From Coriobacteriales bacterium OH1046 (GTDB taxonomy: Bacteria; Actinomycetota; Coriobacteriia; Coriobacteriales; Atopobiaceae), in contig RQYE01000007.1 of the NCBI GenBank assembly GCA_004010535.1, forward strand, positions 1 to 64,000: 64,000 nt of DNA. The letters are read 5' to 3'. Shown in pieces: positions 13,036-20,807 of this stretch (the stretch's first letter is position 1; the number at the start of each line of letters is the position of its first letter). The notes under the pieces were generated by a model. The model was not told the DNA's origin and ran no database searches. It saw only the letters and a program-made list of their open reading frames with translations. A program made the translations under genes and the position numbers.

Positions 13036-14520
13036 CTACGCATTCTCCACGATGGTGTCGTGGATGCGGAATATCTGATCGTAGAAGGTCTTATCCTCCT
13101 TCTTCTGCTTCTCGACCCACGAGATGCTGTGTTTGATGGTGGCATGGCTCCTGCCGCCGAAACGCTTCCCGATATCGGCCAGGGTGCTGTCGGTGAGCTC
13201 CCTCGAGAGCCAGATGGCGATATGGCGAGGCTCCATGAGCTCCTTGTTCCGTTTGTCGCCTATGAGGTCGTTGTGAGACACGTCGTAGTAGGTCTCGACG
13301 AGACGCTGGATCTGGGCTACGGTGATCTGTTTCTTGCTCATCGGCCATTTCTCGTCGGCGATGCGCATGATGTCGTCATGCGAGAAGGATTCCCCGGCCT
13401 TCTGCTTTCGCGCTGCCATGATGATGCAGGATTGGACGAAACCCTCTATATCGCGGATGTTGCTGCCGGCGTGCTCGGCCATGAATTTGAGATCGGCTTC
13501 GGCGATCGTCCCATCCATGAAGGGGATGTGGGTGAGTTGCGCATCCTCCTTCTGGCGTTTGTAGAATGCGGTTATGAGCAGCAGTTTGAGTTCGAAGCTC
13601 GGCACCTGGATGCTGATGGAGAACCCCGAGCCGAGACGGCTGGTGATACGCTCGTCGAACCCGCTCTTCCCCATGCCGAGCTGCGCCGGCGACCGGTCGG
13701 CTGCAAGGACGATCTGCTTTCCGTTGGAGGAAAGGTAGTTGAAGAGATCGAAGAAGAAGGTGATGGTGTTCGTCTTGTTGAGGAATGTCTGGATATCGTC
13801 GATGATGAGCACGTCGATGCCATGATAGTTGTTCTTCAAGGTCTCGAAATCGCCTTTATCGCGGTTCTGCATGGCATTGACGTATTCGCTCATGAACGTC
13901 GAGGCATCCTTGTAGACGCACAGGCGCATGGGATCGTTCTTCGAGATGTAGTTCTGGATAGCGCGGAGGAGATGGGTCTTTCCGAGGCCGCTCTTGCCGT
14001 AGATGAACAGGGGGTTGTAGGTCTGCTTGTTGACGCCCTCGGCAACCTGCAGGGCCGCTTGGTAGGCGAAGATGTTCTCGTCGCCTTGGATGAAGCGTTT
14101 GAAGGTGAGCCGCGAGTCGTTGTCGGTGATGGTCTCCACCAAGGGGTTATCCGCAGCCTTGGCCTCTTTCGAGAGGTTATCCCACAGGTCATCGTCCTTT
14201 TGCTGCTCGTGTTCCTCACGGTGGGAAGGAATCCTCTCATCAACCCGCTCGCTCGCGGGGACGAGGGTCACCTCGAGCGAGATGTTCTCGAAGGCAGCCT
14301 GTGCAAGGCAATTCTCGATAGTCGCGCTGTTCTTGAGGATCGTCTTCTGGACCAGGCGCATGCTGGTTGAGATCGTGATGGTACCGTCTTCCAACAAGCG
14401 GGGCTCGCAGCTTCTGAGCATTGCGGATAAGGGCTCGCTTATATGCTGTTCCTCGAGAAGGTCGAGGGTGTCTTGCCAAAGTGCCTCTGCGTCAGATTCA
14501 AAGACGTTGTCCATACCCAT
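13036..14520 (-). CDS. dnaA: Chromosomal replication initiator DnaA
   Basis: This 494-residue DnaA starts replication by opening oriC. Domain I occupies about residues 1-90, a charged linker about 95-130, and the AAA+ domain has Walker A GKSGLGKT (175-182) and Walker B LIIDDIQ (about 238-244). The C-terminal DNA-binding domain carries the signature GGRSHATIKH at 455-464. Standard DnaA proteins have GGRDHTTVLH there, so two of the usual base-contacting positions differ (Asp to Ser, Thr to Ala). The start is ATG 14520 (MGMDNVFES) after GGAG; ATG 14514 is equally possible. It is the first gene of the leftward origin cluster. Confidence 0.96.
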   Translation of the reverse strand: MGMDNVFESDAEALWQDTLDLLEEQHISEPLSAMLRSCEPRLLEDGTITISTSMRLVQKTILKNSATIENCLAQAAFENISLEVTLVPASERVDERIPSHREEHEQQKDDDLWDNLSKEAKAADNPLVETITDNDSRLTFKRFIQGDENIFAYQAALQVAEGVNKQTYNPLFIYGKSGLGKTHLLRAIQNYISKNDPMRLCVYKDASTFMSEYVNAMQNRDKGDFETLKNNYHGIDVLIIDDIQTFLNKTNTITFFFDLFNYLSSNGKQIVLAADRSPAQLGMGKSGFDERITSRLGSGFSISIQVPSFELKLLLITAFYKRQKEDAQLTHIPFMDGTIAEADLKFMAEHAGSNIRDIEGFVQSCIIMAARKQKAGESFSHDDIMRIADEKWPMSKKQITVAQIQRLVETYYDVSHNDLIGDKRNKELMEPRHIAIWLSRELTDSTLADIGKRFGGRSHATIKHSISWVEKQKKEDKTFYDQIFRIHDTIVENA

Positions 14521-14564
14521 TTCACTCCGCACATCCGATTTCGGTAGGACTGTATTGTACAGAG

Positions 14565-14586
14565 TTTTCAACAGAGGTTATCAACA
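14565..14586. promoter_or_regulatory. TTTTCAACA and TTATCAACA sites upstream of dnaA
   Basis: TTTTCAACA (14565-14573) and TTATCAACA (14578-14586) lie four bases apart directly upstream of dnaA. TTATCAACA is one mismatch from the standard DnaA box. The same TTTTCAACA word recurs at 15399-15407 (reverse) and 15439-15447. They are candidate DnaA boxes or operators for autoregulation. Confidence 0.5.
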
Positions 14587-14594
14587 TTTTTACT

Positions 14595-15368
14595 CTATCG
14601 GGGAACGGCGCAGCCGGTCTGGGGGAGCAGGTACCTCCTCCCGTTCTTTTCGAGGATACCCTCGGCGACCAGCGATGATAGTTCGCGTGACCATGTGGGG
14701 AGCGACTTGCCGTATGCATTCTGGAGATCGGTCGGCCCCGCCGACCCGTGTTCTGCGATGTATGCGAGGACGAGCCGCCCGCGATCCGAGAGGTCGGCTT
14801 CCGAGAGCGGCTGCTTCCCATGGGCCTTGATCTGCTCCTTCGAACTCGCCCTCGTCGAGATGGTGACCACGGTTCCTTGGGTCAGGTTGTCCTCGAGATC
14901 GAGGGATCCCCCTTTGTCGACCATGTACTGCTGGGCATAGGGAAGACCCGACCCGACGCCGCGAATGTAGCGTTTCATCTCCTCGGTTGCCGAGGTGGTC
15001 CCGTATTCGAGCGCCCGCTCCTTGGCCTCTATCCCCGGTCCTTGGTCGGAGAAACGTATGGTGTTCCCCCCGTCGAGGATCGAGATGGTCGGCGATACGA
15101 AGCAGGCGTGTATATAGTTCTCCACGATCTCCCGGATGACCATGAACGGGATGCCGCCCCCCTGCTCATGCGAGAGTTTGGTCACCGTTTGGGTGATCTC
15201 TTCGAGGTAGGGGCGCACACCCTGGGGATCGATCACGAGCACCCGCGGGGCTGCGGCGGCATCGTCGTAGACCGCGATGCGCGCGGGATAGACGACCATA
15301 TCCTCCAACGACGGCGCGGCGGCATATCCGTCGTCTTCCCCGACGAATGGATAGAACGTCCTGGCCAC
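14595..15368 (-). CDS. GHKL ATPase fused to winged helix, next to the origin
   Basis: This 257-residue protein has a histidine-kinase-type ATPase core: an N box REIVENYIHACF, the G1 box FSDQGPGIEAKERA and the G2 box RGVGSGLPYAQQYM. A separate C-terminal domain (about 190-257) reads as a winged helix (LVLAYIAEHGSAGPTDLQNAYG, then SRELSSLVAEGILEKNGRRYLL). No receiver, transmembrane segment or phospho-acceptor histidine box is seen, so it is not a normal sensor kinase. It might be an anti-sigma-like switch or an ATP-sensing transcription factor. The start is GTG 15368 after AAAGGAGG; a TTG at 15383 also opens the frame. It is transcribed toward dnaA, with 74 bases between them. Inverted repeats sit directly upstream. 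The function is unknown to me. Confidence 0.8.
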   Translation of the reverse strand: MARTFYPFVGEDDGYAAAPSLEDMVVYPARIAVYDDAAAAPRVLVIDPQGVRPYLEEITQTVTKLSHEQGGGIPFMVIREIVENYIHACFVSPTISILDGGNTIRFSDQGPGIEAKERALEYGTTSATEEMKRYIRGVGSGLPYAQQYMVDKGGSLDLEDNLTQGTVVTISTRASSKEQIKAHGKQPLSEADLSDRGRLVLAYIAEHGSAGPTDLQNAYGKSLPTWSRELSSLVAEGILEKNGRRYLLPQTGCAVPR

Positions 15369-15600
15369 CGCACCTCCTTTCAACGTCTTTTCATCTCATG
15401 TTGAAAACTTTCACTTATATAAAAGAAATGAAAGAAAGTTTTCAACACCTGAAGATACTATGTTGAAATGCTCTTTTACGATAGTTATAGGGAGTAAGAA
15501 TAGTATCACCATATACGATCTTTCAAAAGATTTGAAATCTTTCAGTTCCGTGTGCGGTAGTCATCCCCCGGATTCCGTACGCTGGATGAAAGATGGCATG
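15369..15600. other. Candidate origin/regulatory gap between divergent genes
   Basis: This AT-rich gap divides the leftward dnaA side from the rightward rpmH side. It carries TTTTCAACA-type words at 15399-15407 and 15439-15447 (inverted) and TGTTGAAAT at 15461-15469. An odd-centred palindrome AAGATTTGAAATCTT lies at 15527-15541. The switch of gene direction and the low GC content mark it as a likely origin or unwinding region, but no canonical cluster of TTATCCACA boxes is visible. Confidence 0.5.
15399..15447. repeat. 14-bp inverted repeat upstream of the GHKL gene
   Basis: TGTTGAAAACTTTC (15399-15412) and its exact reverse complement GAAAGTTTTCAACA (15434-15447) flank a 21-base AT-rich spacer (ACTTATATAAAAGAAATGAAA). 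It lies 30 bases upstream of the GHKL start, so it could be an operator or a pair of DnaA boxes. Confidence 0.75.
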
Positions 15601-15630
15601 TTGACAGATTAACCATCTGACCTTTACAAT
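15601..15630 (+). promoter_or_regulatory. rpmH promoter
   Basis: A perfect -35 box TTGACA (15601-15606) and -10 box TACAAT (15625-15630) are 18 bases apart, 51 bases upstream of rpmH. The ribosome site GGGAGGAA precedes the rpmH ATG. Confidence 0.8.
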
Positions 15631-15681
15631 TCTTAAGCTTGTCTAGATTAGCGGTATCATACCCTATCGGGAGGAATAGCT

Positions 15682-15816
15682 ATGAAGCGCACCTATCAGC
15701 CGAATAAGCGCAAGCGCGCCAAGACCCATGGTTTCAGGGCCCGTATGGCGACCAAGGGCGGCCGCGCCGTCCTCTCGCGCCGCCGCGCCAAAGGTCGTAA
15801 GAGCCTCACCGTCTGA
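15682..15816 (+). CDS. rpmH: 50S ribosomal protein L34
   Basis: This 44-residue L34 reads [18 protein letters not shown] and ends KGRKSLTV. It is a small, highly basic protein of the large subunit. It matches the family along its whole length ([21 protein letters not shown]). A GGGAGGAATAGCT ribosome site precedes the ATG. It is the first gene of the rightward origin operon and is followed 8 bases later by rnpA. Confidence 0.98.
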   Translation: MKRTYQPNKRKRAKTHGFRARMATKGGRAVLSRRRAKGRKSLTV

Positions 15817-15824
15817 GTATCTCG

Positions 15825-16151
15825 ATGAAGACCATCAAATCCACATGCGAATTTGAGAAGGTCTTCAAGGCTGGGAGGAGATATTCCCATCCCCTCCTGC
15901 GGATCCGCGCGGTGCATCATGGTGGGAGCGGCAAAGTCGCCTTCGTCGCCCCCAAACGGCTCGGCACCGCACCGACCCGCAATCGTGGTAAGCGCGTATT
16001 GAGGGAGGCTGCCCGCACCTGCGGTCTCCCGTTCGACGGGTACAGCATGATTCTGCTTGCAACAGACCAGACTGCGCGCGTGCGCATGCCGGAAGTCGCG
16101 CAAGCATTGTCGGCATTGCTCGCCAAGGCAGGTTTTTCAGATGAGCGATGA
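15825..16151 (+). CDS. rnpA: Ribonuclease P protein component
   Basis: This 108-residue protein is the protein subunit of RNase P, which trims tRNA 5' leaders with the RNA subunit. The family starts [19 protein letters not shown], has [20 protein letters not shown] (RNR-x-KR RNA-binding motif) and continues VLREAAR. It is slightly short, with a plain C-terminus. It lies 8 bases after rpmH and overlaps yidD by 11 bases. Confidence 0.96.
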   Translation: MKTIKSTCEFEKVFKAGRRYSHPLLRIRAVHHGGSGKVAFVAPKRLGTAPTRNRGKRVLREAARTCGLPFDGYSMILLATDQTARVRMPEVAQALSALLAKAGFSDER

Positions 16152-16380
16152 GGAAGGGGAAGCAGGGCTGGCCGCGCGCAGTGCCATAGCGTGCATCCGA
16201 TTCTATCAAAGGATCGTCTCCCCCCTCTTCCCCGCCCGCTGCATCTATACGCCGACCTGCTCGGAATACGCGCTCCAAGCTGTTCGCAAGCATGGTTTCA
16301 TCCGTGGAGGGCTTTTAACGGTCAAGCGCATCCTGCGCTGCCATCCGCTCCACGAAGGAGGATACGACCCGGTTCCGTAA
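16141..16380 (+). CDS. yidD: Membrane protein insertion efficiency factor YidD
   Basis: This 79-residue protein has the YidD core: [20 protein letters not shown], then [14 protein letters not shown] and [23 protein letters not shown], with the three conserved cysteines. YidD is a peripheral membrane protein that helps YidC insert proteins. The ATG at 16141 lies inside the end of rnpA, as is usual in this operon. yidC begins 24 bases downstream. Confidence 0.96.
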   Translation: MSDEEGEAGLAARSAIACIRFYQRIVSPLFPARCIYTPTCSEYALQAVRKHGFIRGGLLTVKRILRCHPLHEGGYDPVP

Positions 16381-16404
16381 GCTGCGCGGGGCACAGGAGG
16401 ATGT

Positions 16405-17163
16405 ATGTGGGATTGGATTGTTCAGCTCGTGGCGAGCATTCTCGCCGCTCTGCAGGGTGTGGTCGGGGACTGGGGCCTCGCCATCATCGTTCTGACCTTC
16501 ATCATCAGGATCCTGCTGACCCCCCTTATGGCCAAGAGCTCAGCCTCTACAGCACGTATGCAACTCGTCCAGCCCAAGATCAACGAGATCCAAACGCGCT
16601 ATGCCGATGATCCCGAGAAGATGGCCGAGGAAACGCGGAAGCTGTATTCCGAGATCAAATTCAATCCGCTCGGCGGCTGCCTGCCCATGATCTTGCAAAT
16701 GCCCATTTTCTTCGCCCTCTTCACGGTAGCACGCCAGGTTCCCGCGGACGCCTCGTTCTTCTCCATCCTCCCCTCTTTGGGAAGCTCGGTTTCAGAGATG
16801 GTTGCAGCGCAGGGTATCGGCGGCGCTGCCGTCTACATCCTCTTCGATATCCTCTTCGGCGTCCTCTCCTTCATTCCCATGCTGCTCAACGCGCAGACGC
16901 AGGGAGAGCAGAACCGCTCCCAATCGATCATGATGGGCCTCGTCATGGCTGTCATGATGATGTGGTTCGGCTGGTCGGTTCCCGCCGCCGTGCTCCTGTA
17001 CTACAACACCTCTGCCATCTGGCAGGTCCTCCAGCAGCGCTTCATCATGTCGCGCGTCATGAAGAAAGCACGTGCCGAGGCTGAGGCGAAGATGGAGAAT
17101 GCGCCGGTCGAGGTCGATGTGGTCCGCCGGGAGCATAAGAAGCGCCCGCGCAAGAAGGCATAG
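16405..17163 (+). CDS. yidC: Membrane protein insertase YidC
   Basis: This 252-residue Oxa1/YidC-type insertase has five membrane segments. The first is at about residues 20-45 (GLAIIVLTFIIRILLTPLM). The conserved arginine of the hydrophilic groove is in TFIIRILLTP. A cytoplasmic coiled-coil hairpin (PKINEIQTRYADDPEKMAEE) is followed by NPLGGCLPMILQMPIFFALF and the last segments near residues 175-215. It lacks a lipoprotein signal and periplasmic domain, so it is the short Gram-positive type. A basic tail (KKRPRKKA) is typical. It lies between yidD and khpB. Confidence 0.95.
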   Translation: MWDWIVQLVASILAALQGVVGDWGLAIIVLTFIIRILLTPLMAKSSASTARMQLVQPKINEIQTRYADDPEKMAEETRKLYSEIKFNPLGGCLPMILQMPIFFALFTVARQVPADASFFSILPSLGSSVSEMVAAQGIGGAAVYILFDILFGVLSFIPMLLNAQTQGEQNRSQSIMMGLVMAVMMMWFGWSVPAAVLLYYNTSAIWQVLQQRFIMSRVMKKARAEAEAKMENAPVEVDVVRREHKKRPRKKA

Positions 17164-17219
17164 CCGCGCGATAGACTGGTAAAGGGCGCATACTGCCCTG
17201 CGAGTTCGAGGAGGTTGCC

Positions 17220-17819
17220 ATGGAAGACGAGACCTTCGAGGTTGGCAACGGAGAGTTTTCCGCCGAGGAATATACGGGTACCGCCCATGCAGATGATGCA
17301 TTCGCTGCTATCAAGGTGCGCTATGAGGCTGGCGAGGCCCTGACCGACAAGGAGATGGATGCGATCGCCGATGTGGCGGTAACCTATCTTAGGCAAATTC
17401 TTGCTCTTTTCGGAGAAACCTCTTCCTCTATCGACGAGTATGATGGCGATGATGGCGAGCTCATCCTCGATGTGAATGGCGGCAACCTTGCTGTTCTGAT
17501 CGGCCGCCACGGACGTACCCTCGATGCCCTCCAGCTGGTGCTCTCATCGCTTGTGAGCTCTCGTATCAGTTTCTTCTACCCCATCGTCGTCGATATAGAG
17601 AGCTACAAGATGCGCCGCAAGAAAAAGCTCCGCAGCATCGCCCTCTCTGCAGCAGAGCGGGCCCGTCGGCAAGGCCGTGTTGCCTTGGCTCCGATGAATG
17701 CCTACGAACGGAGGATCATCCATCTTGCTTTGGTCGATGATGGCAGCGTGACCACGCATTCAGAAGGAGAGGATCCCAACCGCCGCGTCATCATCACCGC
17801 TCTTACAGAGCAGCTGTAA
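17220..17819 (+). CDS. khpB: RNA-binding protein KhpB/Jag
   Basis: This 199-residue protein is the KH plus R3H RNA-binding protein found after yidC. The first 60 residues are acidic with no clear Jag_N basic motif. The KH domain shows GGNLAVLIGRHGRTLDALQ at about 85-103. The R3H part is APMNAYERRIIHLAL with the R-x3-H pattern. KhpB works with KhpA in RNA control of cell division and elongation in Gram-positives. The ATG follows GAGGTTGCC at 57 bases after yidC. Confidence 0.93.
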   Translation: MEDETFEVGNGEFSAEEYTGTAHADDAFAAIKVRYEAGEALTDKEMDAIADVAVTYLRQILALFGETSSSIDEYDGDDGELILDVNGGNLAVLIGRHGRTLDALQLVLSSLVSSRISFFYPIVVDIESYKMRRKKKLRSIALSAAERARRQGRVALAPMNAYERRIIHLALVDDGSVTTHSEGEDPNRRVIITALTEQL

Positions 17820-17840
17820 GCGTTCATCCGGTAGTATAGA

Positions 17841-17869
17841 GGGGAGGGCAACGATAGTTTGCTCTCCCC
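17841..17869 (+). terminator. Hairpin after khpB
   Basis: GGGGAG-GGCAA and TTTGC-TCTCCCC pair around a short loop, 21 bases after the khpB stop. There is no long T-run. It may end or attenuate the rpmH-khpB transcript before rsmG. Confidence 0.45.
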
Positions 17870-17920
17870 CATTCATATGACAAGAGCTCATGTGCCAAGG
17901 TTTTCTGTCAGGAGTTGCTA

Positions 17921-18643
17921 ATGGATAGATATGAGGATCTGCTCATCGAAGAGCTGGAGAAGCTATCCATTCCCTGCAGGGAGGACCAGGCAACTCTTCT
18001 CTGCAAGCATCTCGATCTTGTCATCAGGCGGAACAAGGAGATGAACCTCACGAGAATAGATTCGGTTGAGGATGGTCTATACCTCCATATCATCGATTCT
18101 CTTATCTGTCTACGCAGCTTGAAATCGCTTACGGCCGAAAAACATATCCTCGACCTGGGAACTGGGGCCGGGTTTCCCGGTATCCCCTTGGCCGTGATGC
18201 TCGATGCCGATGTCACATTGCTCGATTCGATTTCCAAGAAAGCGGCGGCTGTCGAGGGGTTCCTCATTGCTCTTGGTCTTTCGGCACGCTGTGTTTCCAT
18301 GTGCTCGCGTTCCGAGGATCTTGCGAGGATGGTCCCCAACAGTTTCGAGATCGTTGCGGCACGTGCCGTTGCCCAGACGAATGTCCTCATCGAATATGCT
18401 GCTCCCCTACTAGGTTCCGGAGGAATCCTCTGCGCTTGGAAAGCACATATCACCGAGGAGGAGTTATCGGCCGCCCTCCGTGCTGCCGATATCTGCGGGA
18501 TGAGAATCGTTTCACGTGAAACATATGAGCTTCCGCGCAATTACGGTCATCGTGAGATCGTATACCTCCAGAGGGTCGGAGATCCGAGCATCCTCCTGCC
18601 TCGCCGCTGCGGGATGGCCGCCAAGAGGCCACTGGGTCTGTAA
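17921..18643 (+). CDS. rsmG: 16S rRNA m7G527 methyltransferase RsmG
   Basis: This 240-residue SAM-dependent enzyme methylates N7 of G527 in 16S rRNA. The family order is present: NKEMNLTRIDSVEDGLYLHI, then ILDLGTGAGFPGIPLAV (SAM-binding) and LLDSISKKAAAVEGFL, followed by VAARAVAQ near residue 147. I chose ATG 17921 because GGAG lies 6 bases upstream; a TTG two codons earlier also opens the frame. It sits in the standard place before parA. A parS-like site lies within its own 3' half. Confidence 0.95.
   Translation: MDRYEDLLIEELEKLSIPCREDQATLLCKHLDLVIRRNKEMNLTRIDSVEDGLYLHIIDSLICLRSLKSLTAEKHILDLGTGAGFPGIPLAVMLDADVTLLDSISKKAAAVEGFLIALGLSARCVSMCSRSEDLARMVPNSFEIVAARAVAQTNVLIEYAAPLLGSGGILCAWKAHITEEELSAALRAADICGMRIVSRETYELPRNYGHREIVYLQRVGDPSILLPRRCGMAAKRPLGL
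18508..18523. promoter_or_regulatory. parS site inside rsmG
   Basis: CGTTTCACGTGAAACA matches the canonical 16-base parS (TGTTTCACGTGAAACA) except the first base; the core GTTTCACGTGAAAC is perfect. ParB is expected to nucleate here. Confidence 0.85.
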
Positions 18644-18659
18644 TCAGCCAGATTCATCA

Positions 18660-18675
18660 TGTTCCACGTGAAACA
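18660..18675. promoter_or_regulatory. parS site upstream of parA
   Basis: TGTTCCACGTGAAACA differs from canonical parS at one position (T to C at base 5). It lies 70 bases upstream of the parA GTG. Confidence 0.8.
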
Positions 18676-18744
18676 ATCATCTATCATAGATGCATATCCT
18701 AGGGTGCAAATACGCTTGAAATGGTGAGGTATCGAGGAGGATCA

Positions 18745-19545
18745 GTGGCATATCCAGATATCAAACGAGGCAATCCGAACAAACAGACGCAGATAATCGC
18801 CGTGATCAATCAGAAAGGCGGCGTAGGCAAGTCAACGACAGCGATAAACCTCGGTGCTGCGCTCGGCGATCTGAAGAAGAAGGTCCTTGTGGTCGACTTC
18901 GATCCGCAGGGCAATACGACAAGCGGTTTCGGGATCGAGAAGGAGGCACTTGGACGGGACATCTACGATGTCCTTATGAACGATGCAGAGCTCGGAGTTA
19001 TCATATGCGATACGCCGGTGCAAAACGTCTTCGTTGCGCCGGCAACGATCCAGCTTGCCGGTGCCGAGATCGAGCTCGTGTCCACCATGGCACGCGAAAG
19101 CGTGCTCGCGGGAAAACTCGAGGGGGTTTCAGGTCAATTCGATTATGTATTCATAGATTGCCCGCCTTCTCTCGGTTTGCTTACCGTCAATGCGTTGGTT
19201 GCAGCTGATGCGCTGCTGATTCCCATCCAATGCGAGTATTATGCGCTCGAAGGCGTTACGAAACTCCTCGAATCGATGAGGATGGTCAAAGCGCGGCTCA
19301 ACAGCAAGTTGGAGATCTTCGGCGTCGTGATGACGATGTTCGACACCCGGACGACCCTGTCGAAACAAGTTGTCGAAGAAGTCCGGAACTATTTCGGATC
19401 AACCGTGTTCAAGACCATTATCCCGCGCAATGTCAAGCTTTCCGAAGCTCCAAGCCATGGGCTCCCCGTCACACGCTATGCACCGACAAGTAAAGGCGCT
19501 ATAGCGTATTCGAAGCTTGCAAAGGAAGTGATCCGCCGTGGTTAA
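18745..19545 (+). CDS. parA: Chromosome partition ATPase ParA/Soj
   Basis: This 266-residue ParA moves the origin region with ParB by ATP-dependent, nucleoid-bound gradients. The deviant Walker A is NQKGGVGKSTTAINLGAAL, the A' region is VDFDPQGNTTSG, and Walker B is YVFIDCPPSLGLLTVNAL. I chose GTG 18745 after GAGGAGGATCA; the frame opens 8 codons earlier. A short non-conserved N-terminus (AYPDIKRGNPNKQTQ) precedes the core. It overlaps parB by 8 bases. Confidence 0.96.
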   Translation: MAYPDIKRGNPNKQTQIIAVINQKGGVGKSTTAINLGAALGDLKKKVLVVDFDPQGNTTSGFGIEKEALGRDIYDVLMNDAELGVIICDTPVQNVFVAPATIQLAGAEIELVSTMARESVLAGKLEGVSGQFDYVFIDCPPSLGLLTVNALVAADALLIPIQCEYYALEGVTKLLESMRMVKARLNSKLEIFGVVMTMFDTRTTLSKQVVEEVRNYFGSTVFKTIIPRNVKLSEAPSHGLPVTRYAPTSKGAIAYSKLAKEVIRRG

Positions 19546-20395
19546 AAAATCCGGGTTGGGACGAGGCCTCGAATCATTGATGGGCGAGGCGAATGCAGAA
19601 GTCGGTATCGCTGCAAGCGACGCAGCACTTCCTTTGGAGAAGATCAAGCCGAATAGAAACCAACCGCGCCAGTCATTCGAGGCTGGACCGCTCTCCGAAC
19701 TTGCCGACTCCATCAAGCAGAACGGTGTTCTCCAGCCCATCATAGTGCGCAAGATCGGTTCATCCTATGAGATCGTCGCAGGCGAACGCCGATATCAAGC
19801 TGCCAAGATCGCAGGTTTGTCGGAAATCCCGGTTCTTATCAGGGAGGTCAGCGATGAGGATGTATTCAAGCTGGCCCTCATCGAGAATCTCCAGCGCAGC
19901 AATCTCAATCCGATCGAAGAGGCGCTTGGGTATAGGACCCTCATCGATCAGAACAGGCTCACCCAAGATGCATTGGCCAAGATCGTATCCAAATCCAGAC
20001 CGACCATCGCGAATGTGCTCAGACTGCTCGACCTGCCTGACGAGGTCCAAATCCTCATGAGCGAGGGGAAGATCACAGCGGGGCACGCGCGGGCCATCCT
20101 CGCCGTTGCAGGCGAGGATGGCAGGATACGTCTTGCCAAGAAGGTGGTAGACGAGAATCTATCTGTTCGCCAGACAGAATCTCTTGCTCCGCTCTTTTCT
20201 GGCAACAATATCGTTACCGCTATCCGCCGACCCCAACCCAAGTCCTTCAAACGCGCAGCGCGAGAGCTTAAGCAGATACTCGAGGCTAACGTTCGTGTGA
20301 AGACCGTGCGTGGGAAGAACAAGATCGAGATCGAGTTCTCGTCAGAAGACGATCTTGCCAGATTGGTCGAGCTGATCGGTGGGAAGCAGGGGTAG
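19538..20395 (+). CDS. parB: Chromosome partition protein ParB/Spo0J
   Basis: This 285-residue CTPase binds parS and spreads as a clamp. The order is: N-terminal motif VKKSGLGRGLESLMGE, IKPNRNQPRQSFE, the CTP site GERRYQAAKIAGL with ENLQRSNLNPIEEA, the HTH region LTQDALAKIVSKSRPTIANV, and a C-terminal dimerisation part ending LVELIGGKQG. The start is GTG 19538, overlapping the end of parA. A tiny membrane-protein gene begins directly after its stop. Confidence 0.96.
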   Translation: MVKKSGLGRGLESLMGEANAEVGIAASDAALPLEKIKPNRNQPRQSFEAGPLSELADSIKQNGVLQPIIVRKIGSSYEIVAGERRYQAAKIAGLSEIPVLIREVSDEDVFKLALIENLQRSNLNPIEEALGYRTLIDQNRLTQDALAKIVSKSRPTIANVLRLLDLPDEVQILMSEGKITAGHARAILAVAGEDGRIRLAKKVVDENLSVRQTESLAPLFSGNNIVTAIRRPQPKSFKRAARELKQILEANVRVKTVRGKNKIEIEFSSEDDLARLVELIGGKQG

Positions 20396-20638
20396 ATGGA
20401 GAAGATCAGAAACAACATCATCGGCCTTCTGCTCGTCGCAGGCGCCGGCATGCTGCTCTATCGTTTCGGCCTGACAAAGGAGGCCCGCAGCAGCGTCAAG
20501 AGGCTCATCGCCACGCTGCGTGCCGCTTACAGGCAGATCGAGGGCGTGCTGGCGGATGCAAGCGGCGTGACCATGGAAGAGGATATGCTTCCCAACAGGG
20601 CTGCGACGATCAGCCAGTGGGAGGAACTCGGATATTAG
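20396..20638 (+). CDS. Small predicted membrane protein after parB
   Basis: I do not recognise this 80-residue protein. It starts MEKIRNNIIGLLLVAGAGML with one membrane segment (about residues 8-25), then a basic amphipathic stretch (LTKEARSSVKRLIATLRAA) and an acidic C-terminus. The ATG abuts the parB TAG (TAGATG), so it is probably translated by coupling. Its position in the parAB operon suggests a link to the cell pole or membrane, which is inference only. It ends with a palindrome over its stop codon. Confidence 0.7.
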   Translation: MEKIRNNIIGLLLVAGAGMLLYRFGLTKEARSSVKRLIATLRAAYRQIEGVLADASGVTMEEDMLPNRAATISQWEELGY

Positions 20639-20653
20639 AACATATGTTCTAAT
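20634..20653. repeat. 20-base palindrome over the stop codon
   Basis: ATTAGAACATATGTTCTAAT is a perfect palindrome, with the TAG stop of the preceding gene inside it. It may be an operator for rlmN-side transcription or a weak terminator; no T-run follows. Confidence 0.65.
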
Positions 20654-20807
20654 AAATCCAGCCCTTTGGGCCCTTATCGATATGGCGCAGGGGTTTCCCC
20701 CTCATGCAGAAGATGCTGCTCCCTGTATATAGTGACAGATGATCCCGGACGTCGAGCCGGATGTTGCGGTTCGATCCATCGGAACCCCGGCTTATCGGGA
20801 CGGGCGG

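Noticed and set aside
12940-14370. Plus-strand frame opposite dnaA
   Set aside because: It is a GC-driven shadow of dnaA.
15399-15447. Rho-independent terminator
   Set aside because: The stem is AT-rich with a long spacer and has no T-run; it lies upstream of a start, so an operator or DnaA boxes fit better.
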